56,397 nucleotides of DNA from Enhydrobacter aerosaccus (lineage in GTDB: Bacteria; Pseudomonadota; Alphaproteobacteria; Reyranellales; Reyranellaceae): assembly GCA_903915535.1 (NCBI GenBank), contig CAIWTJ010000061.1, forward strand, positions 1 to 56,397, read 5' to 3'. Below, piece after piece: positions 46,842 to 54,903 of the stretch. Numbering within the stretch: position 1 is the stretch's first letter; each line of letters opens with the position of its first letter. The translations under genes were made by a program, and so were the position numbers. The notes beneath the pieces are model-generated. The model was not told the DNA's origin. It did not search any database and was given only the letters and a program-made list of their open reading frames with translations.

Positions 46842-47217
46842 GTACGAAGTATGGCCTTGCGCCGTTGCCCACCGGTTCGCTGCTCGACCTGATGACTAGC
46901 ACGAGCGCCTATAGCGAGCCGCTCTCGCTCGAGTTGACCAAGCGCGCCGAGTTCTTCCTGGGGGAGATGATCGAGGCCGGCCCGACTGGCAGCACTACGA
47001 TCGACTATCCGGGGGGCGCGTCGGCGATGCGGTGCACAAGCTACGGAAGGCGGGCGTGAAGATCGAAGCCCAATACGAGCAACATGGTGGCGAATTTGCC
47101 GGCCAGCACGGCAGGTACGTTCTGCCCAGCCGTGTAATTCGTCTGCCTGACAGTTCGGAGGATCTGGCCAACGCCAGAGGCCGGCACGACACACATTCGG
47201 GCGGTGCACATGCTTAA
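46838..47217 (+). pseudogene. winged-helix-type gene with frameshift in G-run
   Basis: The first frame (46838 on) reads a helical N-terminal part to TIDYPGG, then turns to nonsense and stops at 47059. The minus-one frame continues with RVGDAVHKLRKAGVKIEAQY and GGEFAGQHGRYVL, a typical winged-helix ending, and stops at 47217. The switch falls in the run of six G at 46999-47015. Seven G would restore one frame of about 126 residues. The restored stop overlaps the next gene start, which supports a single original gene. A mutation, a sequence error or programmed slippage are all possible. Confidence 0.6.
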
Positions 47218-48181
47218 GTCCGAACGCCGCCGCCTGAATCCCAGCGCGATCCTGTACTGGAACGATTTGCGGAACGATCCCAAGCTTCGTCGGTGCTCGC
47301 CGGCCGCGAAAGGATTGTGGGCGGTCCACATGCTACCGGCCGCCGCCGAGTCACCGGAGTACGGGGTCGTGGTGATCGACGGCGCCCCGTCTCACCAGCA
47401 GGATCTCGGCGAGATGCTGTGCCGTGAGATCGGCGAGAACTCGGAGACGACTCAGGCTTTGGTAGATGAGCTCGTGCGCACCGGCGCAGCCTCCATCGAT
47501 GACAAGGGCAGGGTGTTCAACAGGCGCATGGTTCGGGAGGAGGCCATCCGACGGACTCGATCGATGGCCGGCAAGATGGGCGCTGATGTCACGAATGCGA
47601 AGCGGCAAATGTCCGGCAAAGTGGTCGGCAAAGGTATCAGCAAACATATCGGCAAATGGGTCGGCAAAGCAGGCGCCAACCATGGCGGCAAAACCCTGAC
47701 CGGCGAACATGCCGAAAATGCAAGCGGGCCGAGTATAAAGGGTGATCATGCTGGAGACGTAACGCGGCAGACGGTCGACAACGGTGTCGGCAAAAGTTCG
47801 CCTTCTTCTCTTCCTTCTCATTCTTCTCTTCCTTCTCTTTCCGTATCTAAAGATACGGGCGCTGCCGCGCCGCCGGCAGGTTTAGATCTGAAGGCTGCGC
47901 TGTTCACGCAAGGCGTCGACTGGCTACAGGCCGTGACGAAGAAGCCGAACGCGCGATGCCGTGCCCTGATTGGAAAGTGGCGGCAGAAGACGGGCGACAA
48001 CGTGCTCCTCGAGCTGCTGGCTGAAGCGCAGCGCCAGAATATTCAGGGACCGGAAGCGTGGTTCACGGCGGCGATCAAGGTCCGCGAGCGGCAGGGTACG
48101 ACGGGGCTGGTGCCGAAGAACGCCGACGAGGCCATGGAGCAATATCGGAACGATCCGGCTTGGCGGGGGGTCGCGGCATGA
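47210..48181 (+). CDS. phage replication initiation-type protein
   Basis: A 323-residue protein. The N-terminal part (residues 1-120, LNPSAILYWNDLRNDPKL, CSPAAKGLW) looks like a winged-helix replication domain. A low-complexity middle has GK-containing tetrapeptide repeats (residues about 135-165) and a Ser/Pro/Leu linker (SSLPSHSSLPSLS). A C-terminal domain then follows (LIGKWRQKTGDNVLLELLAEA), resembling DnaT/DnaD-like loader parts. It overlaps the primase-helicase gene. ATG at 47210 is preferred over GTG at 47204. Confidence 0.7.
   Translation: MLKSERRRLNPSAILYWNDLRNDPKLRRCSPAAKGLWAVHMLPAAAESPEYGVVVIDGAPSHQQDLGEMLCREIGENSETTQALVDELVRTGAASIDDKGRVFNRRMVREEAIRRTRSMAGKMGADVTNAKRQMSGKVVGKGISKHIGKWVGKAGANHGGKTLTGEHAENASGPSIKGDHAGDVTRQTVDNGVGKSSPSSLPSHSSLPSLSVSKDTGAAAPPAGLDLKAALFTQGVDWLQAVTKKPNARCRALIGKWRQKTGDNVLLELLAEAQRQNIQGPEAWFTAAIKVRERQGTTGLVPKNADEAMEQYRNDPAWRGVAA
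47612..47856 (+). repeat. 12-bp array plus pyrimidine tract, possible origin
   Basis: GGCAAA or close variants recur every 12 bases at 47615, 47627, 47639, 47651, 47663, 47675 (degenerate) and 47687. Further on, a pyrimidine tract at 47801-47842 contains TTCTTCTCTTCCTTCTC twice with an 18-nt period (47803 and 47821), followed by the inverted repeat GTATCTAAAGATAC at 47843-47856. All lie inside the replication gene, as the origin of lambda lies inside gene O. Confidence 0.55.
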
Positions 48182-50010
48182 GCGACATCGTTGAACTCAA
48201 GCAGTCGCTGAAAGCCAGCGCGCAAGCTGTCGCCGAGCACCTCTTGCCGGCGGGCCGGAAGGTTGGCCACGAGTGGCGCGTCGGATCGACGTCGGGCGAT
48301 GCCGGCAAGAGCCTGGGCGTGCATCTGACGGGCGAGAAGGCTGGCCTGTGGGCCGACTTCGGCACCGACGAGAGCGGCGACCTGATCGACCTCTGGATGG
48401 CCACGCGGCGCCTCGGCCTATTGGAAGCCCTGGACGAGATTCGCGCTTGGCTGGGCGTCAAGCGCCCGGCGCCGTACAGCGCGCCACGGCAGGAGTGGAA
48501 GCGGCCGAGCAAGCCCAAGTGCTCGGCGCCCGAGGGCCGCGCGATGGCCTACCTGCGGGAGGACCGGAACCTGCCGGCCGACGTGCTGCAGGCGTACAAG
48601 ATCGGGGAGGACGATGGCGGCGCCATCATCTTCCCGTTTCTATTGCCCAATGGGACGCTGGCCCTCGCGAAGCGGCGGGACTCAGTCGATGGTGCGAAGC
48701 CGGTCCCGACCGAGAAGGATTGCGAGCCGGTGTTGTTCGGCTGGCAGGCGGTGCCCTCGAACGCGCGGAGCATCGTGCTGACCGAAGGCGAGATCGATGC
48801 CCTGTCCTGGGCGGCCTACGGGCATCCTGCGATGTCGGTGCCGTTCGGCGGTGGCGGTGGTGGAAAACAGAAATGGATCGAGAGCGAGTTTGACCGCATG
48901 GAGCGGTTCGAGCGGATCTACCTCGCGACGGACATGGACGAGCAGGGCGACAAGGCGGCGGACGAAATTGCGAGCCGGCTGGGCCTGCATCGCTGCCTGC
49001 GGGTGAAGATGCCGCGCAAGGACGCCAACCTGTGCTTGGTCGACGGCATATCGAAGGCCGACATGGACGACGCAATCGACACCGCGAAATGGTTCGAGGT
49101 GTCTGGGCTGCGTTCGCCGACTGAGTACGCCGACAAGGTGGTGGCGCTGTTCTGGCCCCGAGCGGGCGAGCATATCGGCTTTCGCACCCCCTACGGCGCG
49201 TTGCATGGCAAGCTCGCCTTCCGACCGGCCGAGGTCACGGTCTGGACCGGCGACTCAGGCGCCGGGAAAACGCAGCTCCTCAGCGACTGCACGGTGGATT
49301 GGCGGAAGCAGGGTAGTCGCGTCTGCCTATCCAGCCTCGAGATGCACCCGGCCTTCACGCTGAAGCGCATGTGCAAGCAGGTGATCGGCACGGACAGGCC
49401 GACCGAGGCTGCCACCCGCGCTGCGCTATCGTGGTTGCAGGATGGGTTGCTGCTTTACGACCACACCGGCAAGCAGAAGATCGACGAGATGCTGCGCCTT
49501 TTCGACTATGGCCGCGCGCGATATGGCTGCGACCAGTTTATTATCGACAGCCTGATGCGCCTGGGCGTTGCTGGCGACGACTACAACACCCAGGAGGCGG
49601 TCATCTTCCGCATCGTCGAATGGGCGATGAAATCGAACGTCCATGTCCATCTCGTCGCTCACGCGAAGAAGGGCGAGCGGGACCGCGGCGCTCCGGCCAC
49701 GGAGGACATCAAGGGCGCAATGGAAATCGGGGCCAATGCCTTCAACATCATCTCGGTATGGCGCGACCGCAAGCACGAGGACCAAGTCGCAGAGCTTGAA
49801 CGCAGCGGTAACACCGACCAGGCCGCAGCACTCAAACAGCAGCGACCCGGCGTCATCATGAACGTAGCCAAACAGCGCAACGGCGACTTCGAAGGAAAGA
49901 TTGGCCTATGGTTCGACCAGAAGACCTATCGCTATCACTCGCGCTCCGACCAGGTGAGCTGGCAGCGCGACTACCTGCCCGACGGCTGGCCACAGCAAGG
50001 CGCCGCGTGA
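48178..50010 (+). CDS. phage primase-helicase (Toprim plus DnaB-like)
   Basis: A 610-residue bifunctional replication enzyme of the T7 gp4/Twinkle kind. The N-terminal primase region lacks a full zinc-binding Cys set. Toprim motifs are VLTEGEIDALS and ATDMDEQGDKAADEI. The RecA-like helicase domain has Walker A GDSGAGKT at residues 358-365, and QFIIDSLMRLG is its Walker B region. It overlaps the upstream replication gene by four bases. It probably drives replication of the island. Confidence 0.88.
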   Translation: MSDIVELKQSLKASAQAVAEHLLPAGRKVGHEWRVGSTSGDAGKSLGVHLTGEKAGLWADFGTDESGDLIDLWMATRRLGLLEALDEIRAWLGVKRPAPYSAPRQEWKRPSKPKCSAPEGRAMAYLREDRNLPADVLQAYKIGEDDGGAIIFPFLLPNGTLALAKRRDSVDGAKPVPTEKDCEPVLFGWQAVPSNARSIVLTEGEIDALSWAAYGHPAMSVPFGGGGGGKQKWIESEFDRMERFERIYLATDMDEQGDKAADEIASRLGLHRCLRVKMPRKDANLCLVDGISKADMDDAIDTAKWFEVSGLRSPTEYADKVVALFWPRAGEHIGFRTPYGALHGKLAFRPAEVTVWTGDSGAGKTQLLSDCTVDWRKQGSRVCLSSLEMHPAFTLKRMCKQVIGTDRPTEAATRAALSWLQDGLLLYDHTGKQKIDEMLRLFDYGRARYGCDQFIIDSLMRLGVAGDDYNTQEAVIFRIVEWAMKSNVHVHLVAHAKKGERDRGAPATEDIKGAMEIGANAFNIISVWRDRKHEDQVAELERSGNTDQAAALKQQRPGVIMNVAKQRNGDFEGKIGLWFDQKTYRYHSRSDQVSWQRDYLPDGWPQQGAA

Positions 50011-50111
50011 TGCTGAGAGCGTAGGACGATGCGATGAGAGCCGTCTGATGATAGACTAGAACCATAATGTGCCGCGTCGGATGACGCTGCGCCCCTTCGA
50101 TGGAGAGCCCC

Positions 50112-50246
50112 ATGCCCATAGCCGCAATCCCTATCGCCGCCATTGCCATGGTCGTAGCGATCGAAGTTGCTAAGGCGGGCAGCTCGAAAGCCGCCGCCGA
50201 CGAGCGTCAGAAGGCGTATCGAGCGAGCCGGAGGTCGGCCGCATGA
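50112..50246 (+). CDS. 44-residue membrane peptide coupled to TerS
   Basis: An ORF too short for most callers: ATG at 50112, after GGAGA, with 44 residues. It has an N-terminal helix of Ile, Ala and Val (PIAAIPIAAIAMVVAIEVA), then a charged tail rich in Arg and Ala. Its stop overlaps the TerS start (ATGA at 50243). The coupling and coding-like third positions support it. Function unknown. Confidence 0.5.
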   Translation: MPIAAIPIAAIAMVVAIEVAKAGSSKAAADERQKAYRASRRSAA

Positions 50247-50674
50247 CCGCGATGAAGAAGACCAAGAAGCCGCACGGCCGACCGTCAAAATATACGCCCG
50301 AATTGGCGCAGAAGATATGCGACGAGCTTGCTTCGGGCAGGTCGCTGCGTTCGGTTTGCGGCGGGGAAGGGATGCCGTCGTGGTCAACCGTTCTGTCTTG
50401 GCGAGATAACAACAAGGAGTTTTCCGACCAGTACGCGCGCGCGAGGCTTTCGGGGTACGAGCAGTTGGCGGACGGTTTGGTTGACATCTCGGACGACAAG
50501 GCGGGCGACCCTCAGCGGGACAGGCTTCGCGTCGACACCCGGAAGTGGCTCCTCTCCAAGATGCTACCCAAGATCTACGGCGACAAGATCGACGTTCAGC
50601 ACGGCGGCACAGACGTGCTGCTCGAGGCCTTGGCCGCGGCGGGAGAGAGGGCGCGCAATGTCCCTCGCGGCTAG
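50243..50674 (+). CDS. terminase small subunit
   Basis: A 143-residue protein with an N-terminal helix-turn-helix (GRPSKYTPELAQKICDELAS, then SLRSVCGGEGMPSWSTVLSW) and helices containing RVDTRKWLLSKMLPKIYGDK, typical of TerS that binds the pac/cos site and hands DNA to the large subunit. It overlaps the large subunit gene by 17 bases. Confidence 0.85.
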   Translation: MTAMKKTKKPHGRPSKYTPELAQKICDELASGRSLRSVCGGEGMPSWSTVLSWRDNNKEFSDQYARARLSGYEQLADGLVDISDDKAGDPQRDRLRVDTRKWLLSKMLPKIYGDKIDVQHGGTDVLLEALAAAGERARNVPRG

Positions 50675-52145
50675 CCACCAGAAGCGATTGCATGAGGAGA
50701 TCGGGGCCTTCCGCTTCGATCCGCTCGGCTATGTGTCGTTCGTCTTCCCGTGGGGGGAGCCCGGGCCGCTCGCCCTCGAGGATGGGCCGGAGGACTGGCA
50801 GAAGGACGTTCTGGAGCGGCTTGGCAACGGGCTGCTGACCACCGACGCCGCGCTCCGCGAGGCGGTCGCTTCTGGCCACGGCATTGGCAAGTCGGCGCTC
50901 GTGGCGTGGATCGTCCATTGGGCGCTCGCCACGGTGGCCGACACCCGAGGCGTCGTCACGGCCAACACTGAGGGGCAGCTTCGGACCAAGACATGGCCGG
51001 AGTTGGCGAAGTGGCATGCCATGGCAATCAACCGCTCGTGGTTCACTCTGACTGCTACCGCGCTCTATTCGGCGCTGCCGAATCACGAGAAGACCTGGCG
51101 GGTCGATGCGATCAGTTGGAGCGAGAACAACACCGAAGCCATCGCCGGACTGCACAACAAGGGCAAGCGGGCCTTCGTGCTATTCGATGAGGCATCGGCA
51201 ATCCCGGATGCCGTTTGGGAAACCATCGAAGGCGCGCTGACGGACTCGCACACCGAACTGTTCTGGGCGGTTTTCGGCAACCCGACCAAGAGTGTGGGGC
51301 GCTTCCGCGAATGCTTCGCCGGCGGCCGGTTCGCGCATCGCTGGGACAACAAGCAGATCGACAGCCGTTCGGTCACGATGACGAACAAGGCGCTGATCGA
51401 CGAATGGGTGAAGGATTACGGCGAGGATAGTGACTTCGTGCGGGTGCGCGTCCGGGGTGTATTCCCTCGGGCTGGATCCATGCAGTTCATCGACTCCGAG
51501 CGGATCGACGGCGCTCGCCAGCGGCAGCTTGTTTCCGACATGACGTCGCCACTGGTGATGGGCGTGGACATCGCTCGCCACGGCGCGGACCAAAGCGTGA
51601 TCTATTTCAGGCGCGGCGCGGATGCTCGCTCAATCCCTCCGGTCAAACTGAGGATTGCCGATCTTATGGCGCTGGCTGGGCGGATCATGGAAGAAGTTAT
51701 CGCGCGCGGCCCCCAGGCAGTATTCATCGACGCCACGGGCATGGGGTGGGGCGTCTTCGATCGCCTGAAGCAGCTTGGCTGCCCTGGCCTTGTTGCGGTG
51801 GACTTCTCGGCCGGCCCCGATCGCTCGACGCACGACAGCGGCGCGAAATACGCCAATAAGCGCGCTGAGATGTGGGGCTTTATGAAGGACTGGCTGCGCG
51901 CCGGCTGCACTCGAGACGATCCCGAATTGACCGCGGATCTGGGCAACGTCGAGTATGGATACGATGCGAACGACTCTATCCAGTTGGAGAAGAAGGAGCA
52001 TATGCGCAAGCGCGGTCTGGCCAGCCCGGACAATGGCGATGCGCTGGCACTCACCTTCGCCTATCCTGCGATCAAGAAGATGAGAACGGCGCCCGTCCTC
52101 CTCCGCTTCAGGAGCAGCGTGCGGGGAGCGGGCTGGTTGGGCTAG
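50658..52145 (+). CDS. terminase large subunit
   Basis: A 495-residue packaging motor and nuclease. The ATPase domain has the P-loop SGHGIGKS (residues 72-79) and Walker B VLFDEAS (174-180). The RNase H-like nuclease domain has MGVDIARHGAD with the first catalytic Asp, FIDATGMGWG with the second, and NGDALALTF near the end. Length is normal. A portal gene would usually follow, but only small ORFs and a recombinase do. Confidence 0.92.
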   Translation: MSLAASHQKRLHEEIGAFRFDPLGYVSFVFPWGEPGPLALEDGPEDWQKDVLERLGNGLLTTDAALREAVASGHGIGKSALVAWIVHWALATVADTRGVVTANTEGQLRTKTWPELAKWHAMAINRSWFTLTATALYSALPNHEKTWRVDAISWSENNTEAIAGLHNKGKRAFVLFDEASAIPDAVWETIEGALTDSHTELFWAVFGNPTKSVGRFRECFAGGRFAHRWDNKQIDSRSVTMTNKALIDEWVKDYGEDSDFVRVRVRGVFPRAGSMQFIDSERIDGARQRQLVSDMTSPLVMGVDIARHGADQSVIYFRRGADARSIPPVKLRIADLMALAGRIMEEVIARGPQAVFIDATGMGWGVFDRLKQLGCPGLVAVDFSAGPDRSTHDSGAKYANKRAEMWGFMKDWLRAGCTRDDPELTADLGNVEYGYDANDSIQLEKKEHMRKRGLASPDNGDALALTFAYPAIKKMRTAPVLLRFRSSVRGAGWLG

Positions 52146-52166
52146 CGAGCCGGCACCACAAGTGCC

Positions 52167-52343
52167 CTAGTGCACCGTCACCTTTGGCTGGTCCAGTTCC
52201 GGGAATTTCTTGCGAATTTCGATTCGCTTCTGGTCGAGAAGCTTCAGCCCGGCCACCCGCAGTCGATCGCGCGGCGGCAGTTCCTTCTTCAGAAGCTCGT
52301 TCGCCTGCGCGATTCTTGCTTGCAGTTCTTTAATGCAAGTCAT
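52167..52343 (-). CDS. 58-residue helical protein
   Basis: A short minus-strand ORF, ATG at 52343, preceded by AAGGG. The product is almost wholly helical and charged: IKELQARIAQANELLKKELP, then LLDQKRIEIRKKFPELDQ. It probably forms a coiled coil. It lies opposite to and just after the terminase gene. No family named; coding potential is good by amino-acid pattern. Confidence 0.5.
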   Translation of the reverse strand: MTCIKELQARIAQANELLKKELPPRDRLRVAGLKLLDQKRIEIRKKFPELDQPKVTVH

Positions 52344-52378
52344 AGTGGCCCTTCAGTTCTTGTGCGAACAGCTGCGCA

Positions 52379-52519
52379 ATGGCGGTGGCGATGGCTTCCC
52401 CTCAGATCGTTTGCCATGTCACCGAGATGCAGGACAACGAAGAACCGGCGCTTGATGCTGTTCAACACGCGCATCGCCGGCTCATCACGCTGGCGAACGA
52501 GGCCTTGGCCGTGGCCTGA
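52379..52519 (+). CDS. possible 46-residue protein
   Basis: A + strand ORF starting at the ATG at 52379 (MAVAMASPQIVCHVTEMQ), then an acidic-helical stretch ending ALAVA. Other frames are also open in this stretch, so support is weak. It fills most of the gap between the terminase and recombinase. Confidence 0.3.
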   Translation: MAVAMASPQIVCHVTEMQDNEEPALDAVQHAHRRLITLANEALAVA

Positions 52520-52577
52520 GTGCCCGGCGTAAGGGTTTCGATTGTAAACATTCTTCGGATAGTTTACATATAATGCC

Positions 52578-53273
52578 ATGAAAACCCGTGGAGATGGGCT
52601 TATGGCGACAAAGAAGCGCGCGGCGGTTGCCTACTATCGGACAAGCAGCGCGGCCAACGTGGGTCCGGACAAGGATAGCCAGCGGCGGCAAGCCGAGGCG
52701 ATCGACGCCTATGCGCGTGGCCGGTACGACATTGCGACGTCGTTCTATGATGCTGCGGTCTCCGGTGCGGACCCCGTCGATAGCAGGCCGGGCTTCGCGG
52801 AGTTGCTGGCCTACTGCGACGCCAATCAGGTCGGGGTCGTGCTGGTCGAGAACGCCAGCCGCTTCGCCCGTGACCTAGCTGTCCAGCTGACTGGCCATGC
52901 CCTGCTGCAAGCTCGTGGGATTGAGCTGGTGCCGGTGGACGCTCCGAACTACTTCACCGACCCTTCGCCCACTGCCGAGCTCGTTCGACAAATCCTGGGC
53001 GCTGTAAGCCAATTCGAAAAGGCAGCGCTCGTGGCCAAGCTTCGTCATGCGCGCGAGCGCAAGCGAGCGGCAACTGGCCGCTGTGAAGGGCGTAAGGCCG
53101 TGCCTCTGGAAGCGATTGCCGCGGCTAAGCGATTGGCCCGGAGGTCGGCAAAGAGCGGAAAGGCGCGCAGCCTTCGGCTAATCGCTATGGAATTGGCCTC
53201 ACTGGGCCACTTGGCGCCTTCCGGAAGAGCTTATTTCGCTGGGAGCGTTCGCCATATGTTGGCTCGGCGATAG
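52578..53273 (+). CDS. serine recombinase (resolvase/invertase type)
   Basis: A 231-residue recombinase. The nucleophile Ser is at about residue 23 in AYYRTSS, VENASRFARDL holds the catalytic Arg residues, and a short C-terminal helix-turn-helix follows (LRLIAMELASLGHLAPSGR). An ATG at 52602 would give 223 residues. It is a small resolvase/invertase, not a large phage integrase. It could invert or resolve DNA, or serve as the mobility enzyme of the island. Confidence 0.88.
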   Translation: MKTRGDGLMATKKRAAVAYYRTSSAANVGPDKDSQRRQAEAIDAYARGRYDIATSFYDAAVSGADPVDSRPGFAELLAYCDANQVGVVLVENASRFARDLAVQLTGHALLQARGIELVPVDAPNYFTDPSPTAELVRQILGAVSQFEKAALVAKLRHARERKRAATGRCEGRKAVPLEAIAAAKRLARRSAKSGKARSLRLIAMELASLGHLAPSGRAYFAGSVRHMLARR

Positions 53274-53391
53274 TAAGTCCTTGTTACGCTTAGGGAATTT
53301 CTCTCGGGCAAATCGGCAACAGTCTATGGCAACTTCAAGGTATTACCTGACGTTGGCTTGAATAGATGTATCATGGTGATATATCCCACTC

Positions 53392-53721
53392 ATGAAATGG
53401 ACGCCGGCCGAAGCGACCCTCCGCATTCGCGCTTATGGAACGCATGATCGACTGAGCCTTCTTCTGACGAATCATGTGAGAGAGCGACTCGAGGAACGGG
53501 ACCTCCAGTCGGGTGACATTCTTCACCTGCTGAAGTTCGGGCACGTTCTTAAGGAGCCGAAACCGGCGACTCAACGGAATCTCTATAAATACGAATTGGA
53601 GGGAACCACGCCGAACTCATTCTCGCGAACTCTAGTGGCCGTTGTCATTCCACATCCGACAGACCCAAGCGTAAAAGTTGTGTCGCTCATGTGGAAGGAT
53701 GAACGGTCCTATTCGACTTAG
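53392..53721 (+). CDS. DUF4258 protein, probable toxin
   Basis: A 109-residue protein. HVRERLEERDLQSGDILHLL and a final beta stretch KVVSLMWKDE fit DUF4258, a small RelE/MqsR-like fold found in toxin-antitoxin pairs. An HTH gene follows 39 bases on, the usual antitoxin position for this family. Toxicity has not been shown for this sequence; the family link is by pattern. Confidence 0.72.
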   Translation: MKWTPAEATLRIRAYGTHDRLSLLLTNHVRERLEERDLQSGDILHLLKFGHVLKEPKPATQRNLYKYELEGTTPNSFSRTLVAVVIPHPTDPSVKVVSLMWKDERSYST

Positions 53722-53760
53722 ATAACGAGATAGCAGATACGAAGAGATAGGTAGGACGAG

Positions 53761-54210
53761 ATGGAAAAGTATCACTACACCGAGTGCGGATTGGACAATG
53801 TCCTCATTGAGGGCATCAAGCGGTCCATTGACGATGCGGGTGATGAGGTACTCGAAATCCCCAACATTCGCGGCCTTCATCGCTTGCTTGCTACAATGAT
53901 CATCAAACGTCCGCACGGCATGCTGCCAAAGGAGATTCGATTCCTGCGCACAGAAATGGGGATGACCCAGGCTGAGCTGGCGGCACTTGTGAAGAAGGAC
54001 CATCAAACAATTGGAAGGTGGGAACGAGGTGACACGCCCATTGAGCAGAACGCGGAGTTCGTTATCCGAATGATTGCTCGTGAGCGATTAAACCTTCCGG
54101 ACGAGGTTTCCGCTGAAGAAATGGCCGGCTGGTGCATTCCAAGTGCGGAGCTACAGATGCTTACAGTCGATGGTAGTGATCCTGAGAACTATCGGCCGCT
54201 AGCAGCATAA
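53761..54210 (+). CDS. MqsA/YgiT-type HTH antitoxin-like regulator
   Basis: A 149-residue protein: an N-terminal part YHYTECGLDNVLIEGI, then an XRE-type helix-turn-helix GMTQAELAALVKKDHQTIGR followed by WERG (about residues 68-92). The YTECGLDNV start is seen in regulators paired with DUF4258 genes. It lacks the N-terminal zinc-finger cysteines of MqsA. It probably binds its own promoter and neutralises the upstream protein. Confidence 0.78.
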   Translation: MEKYHYTECGLDNVLIEGIKRSIDDAGDEVLEIPNIRGLHRLLATMIIKRPHGMLPKEIRFLRTEMGMTQAELAALVKKDHQTIGRWERGDTPIEQNAEFVIRMIARERLNLPDEVSAEEMAGWCIPSAELQMLTVDGSDPENYRPLAA

Positions 54211-54305
54211 CTGGGACTTTCAGCTCGAATATCGGCCGGAGCGGCATCGCTCCGGGGGGAATTCAAGTCGTCTGACAATCAATTGTCCGTCCGGGGGGCT
54301 GCCAA

Positions 54306-54629
54306 ATGGTTCGTGCCACAGATGCAACTCTCCGCGTGGGTACTGTTACCCATCAAGTCGATATCGACGACATATTGAGTGGCAGGCTAGCGCGGGAGCG
54401 CGACTATCGGTGTTCGGAGTGTGGTGGAGGCTACTACCCTGTCCACGATTGCCCGGAATGCGGTCGCTCTGCCTACCTGTCCGTCGAAGATGAAGAGGGC
54501 TGTGTACTCTGTGAATTTGTCTTGGAAGGTGATTGCGCTCGCTGCTCGGAGACGCTGACGCCTGAAAATGTAGCGTGGGATAGCAATCATCTTTGCTCAT
54601 ATTGCGATCACGTAATGGCGAAGGACTAA
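54306..54629 (+). CDS. five-CxxC zinc-ribbon-like protein
   Basis: A 107-residue protein with CSEC, CPEC, CVLC, CARC and CSYC, five CxxC pairs in the C-terminal two thirds, spaced like two or more zinc ribbons. The N-terminus is beta-like with no motif. It probably binds zinc and perhaps nucleic acid or protein. No named family. It is the last gene of the island before the tRNA fragment. Confidence 0.65.
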   Translation: MVRATDATLRVGTVTHQVDIDDILSGRLARERDYRCSECGGGYYPVHDCPECGRSAYLSVEDEEGCVLCEFVLEGDCARCSETLTPENVAWDSNHLCSYCDHVMAKD

Positions 54630-54844
54630 CGGCTAGTCTGATGAGCCTTTAGAGTGACAATGCATTCTACAGGCCTCCGATTGTCCGACCGCATCATCCT
54701 TCTTACGGGTGCTCGCCTCCCAATAGGATGATCCCAACGCTTGGCCAGCATAGAAGGCGCACAGAAGCGCGAGAACATCGGCGCAACTCAGTGTGTCAGC
54801 TGTGTGCCAGCACTTGATGGAAACTGGCGTGTTTCGAAGGAAAT

Positions 54845-54877
54845 GTGCCGCGCTATCGTTTGAGCATAGCGCGGCAC
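54845..54877. repeat. perfect 12-bp hairpin beside tRNA fragment
   Basis: GTGCCGCGCTAT and its exact complement ATAGCGCGGCAC are separated by nine bases. No T-run follows on either strand. It lies 27 bases beyond the CCA end of the tRNA-Pro fragment, and GGCACAAA appears twice just after it (54873 and 54886 regions). It could be a recombinase arm site or a weak terminator for the former tRNA. Confidence 0.6.
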
Positions 54878-54903
54878 AAACTAGGCACAAAGCCTTGTCC
54901 CAT

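Larger units (their letters stand above)
45150..54630 (+). mobile_element. phage-like island without structural genes
   Basis: Gene content shifts from housekeeping to phage-type functions: excisionase-like regulator, replication protein, primase-helicase, small and large terminase, serine recombinase, then accessory genes. Overlapping ORFs run on the + strand from 46647 to 52145. No portal, protease, capsid, tail, holin or tyrosine integrase is visible. The left limit is approximate: 45113-45389 is non-coding, with no clear attachment site. The right limit is taken after the five-CxxC gene. It may be a prophage remnant or a satellite that depends on a helper phage. Confidence 0.6.

Noticed and set aside
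47615..47692. Regularly spaced 12-bp repeats considered as a CRISPR array
   Set aside because: Units are far too short, have no spacers of CRISPR size and lie inside an open coding frame; no cas gene is near.
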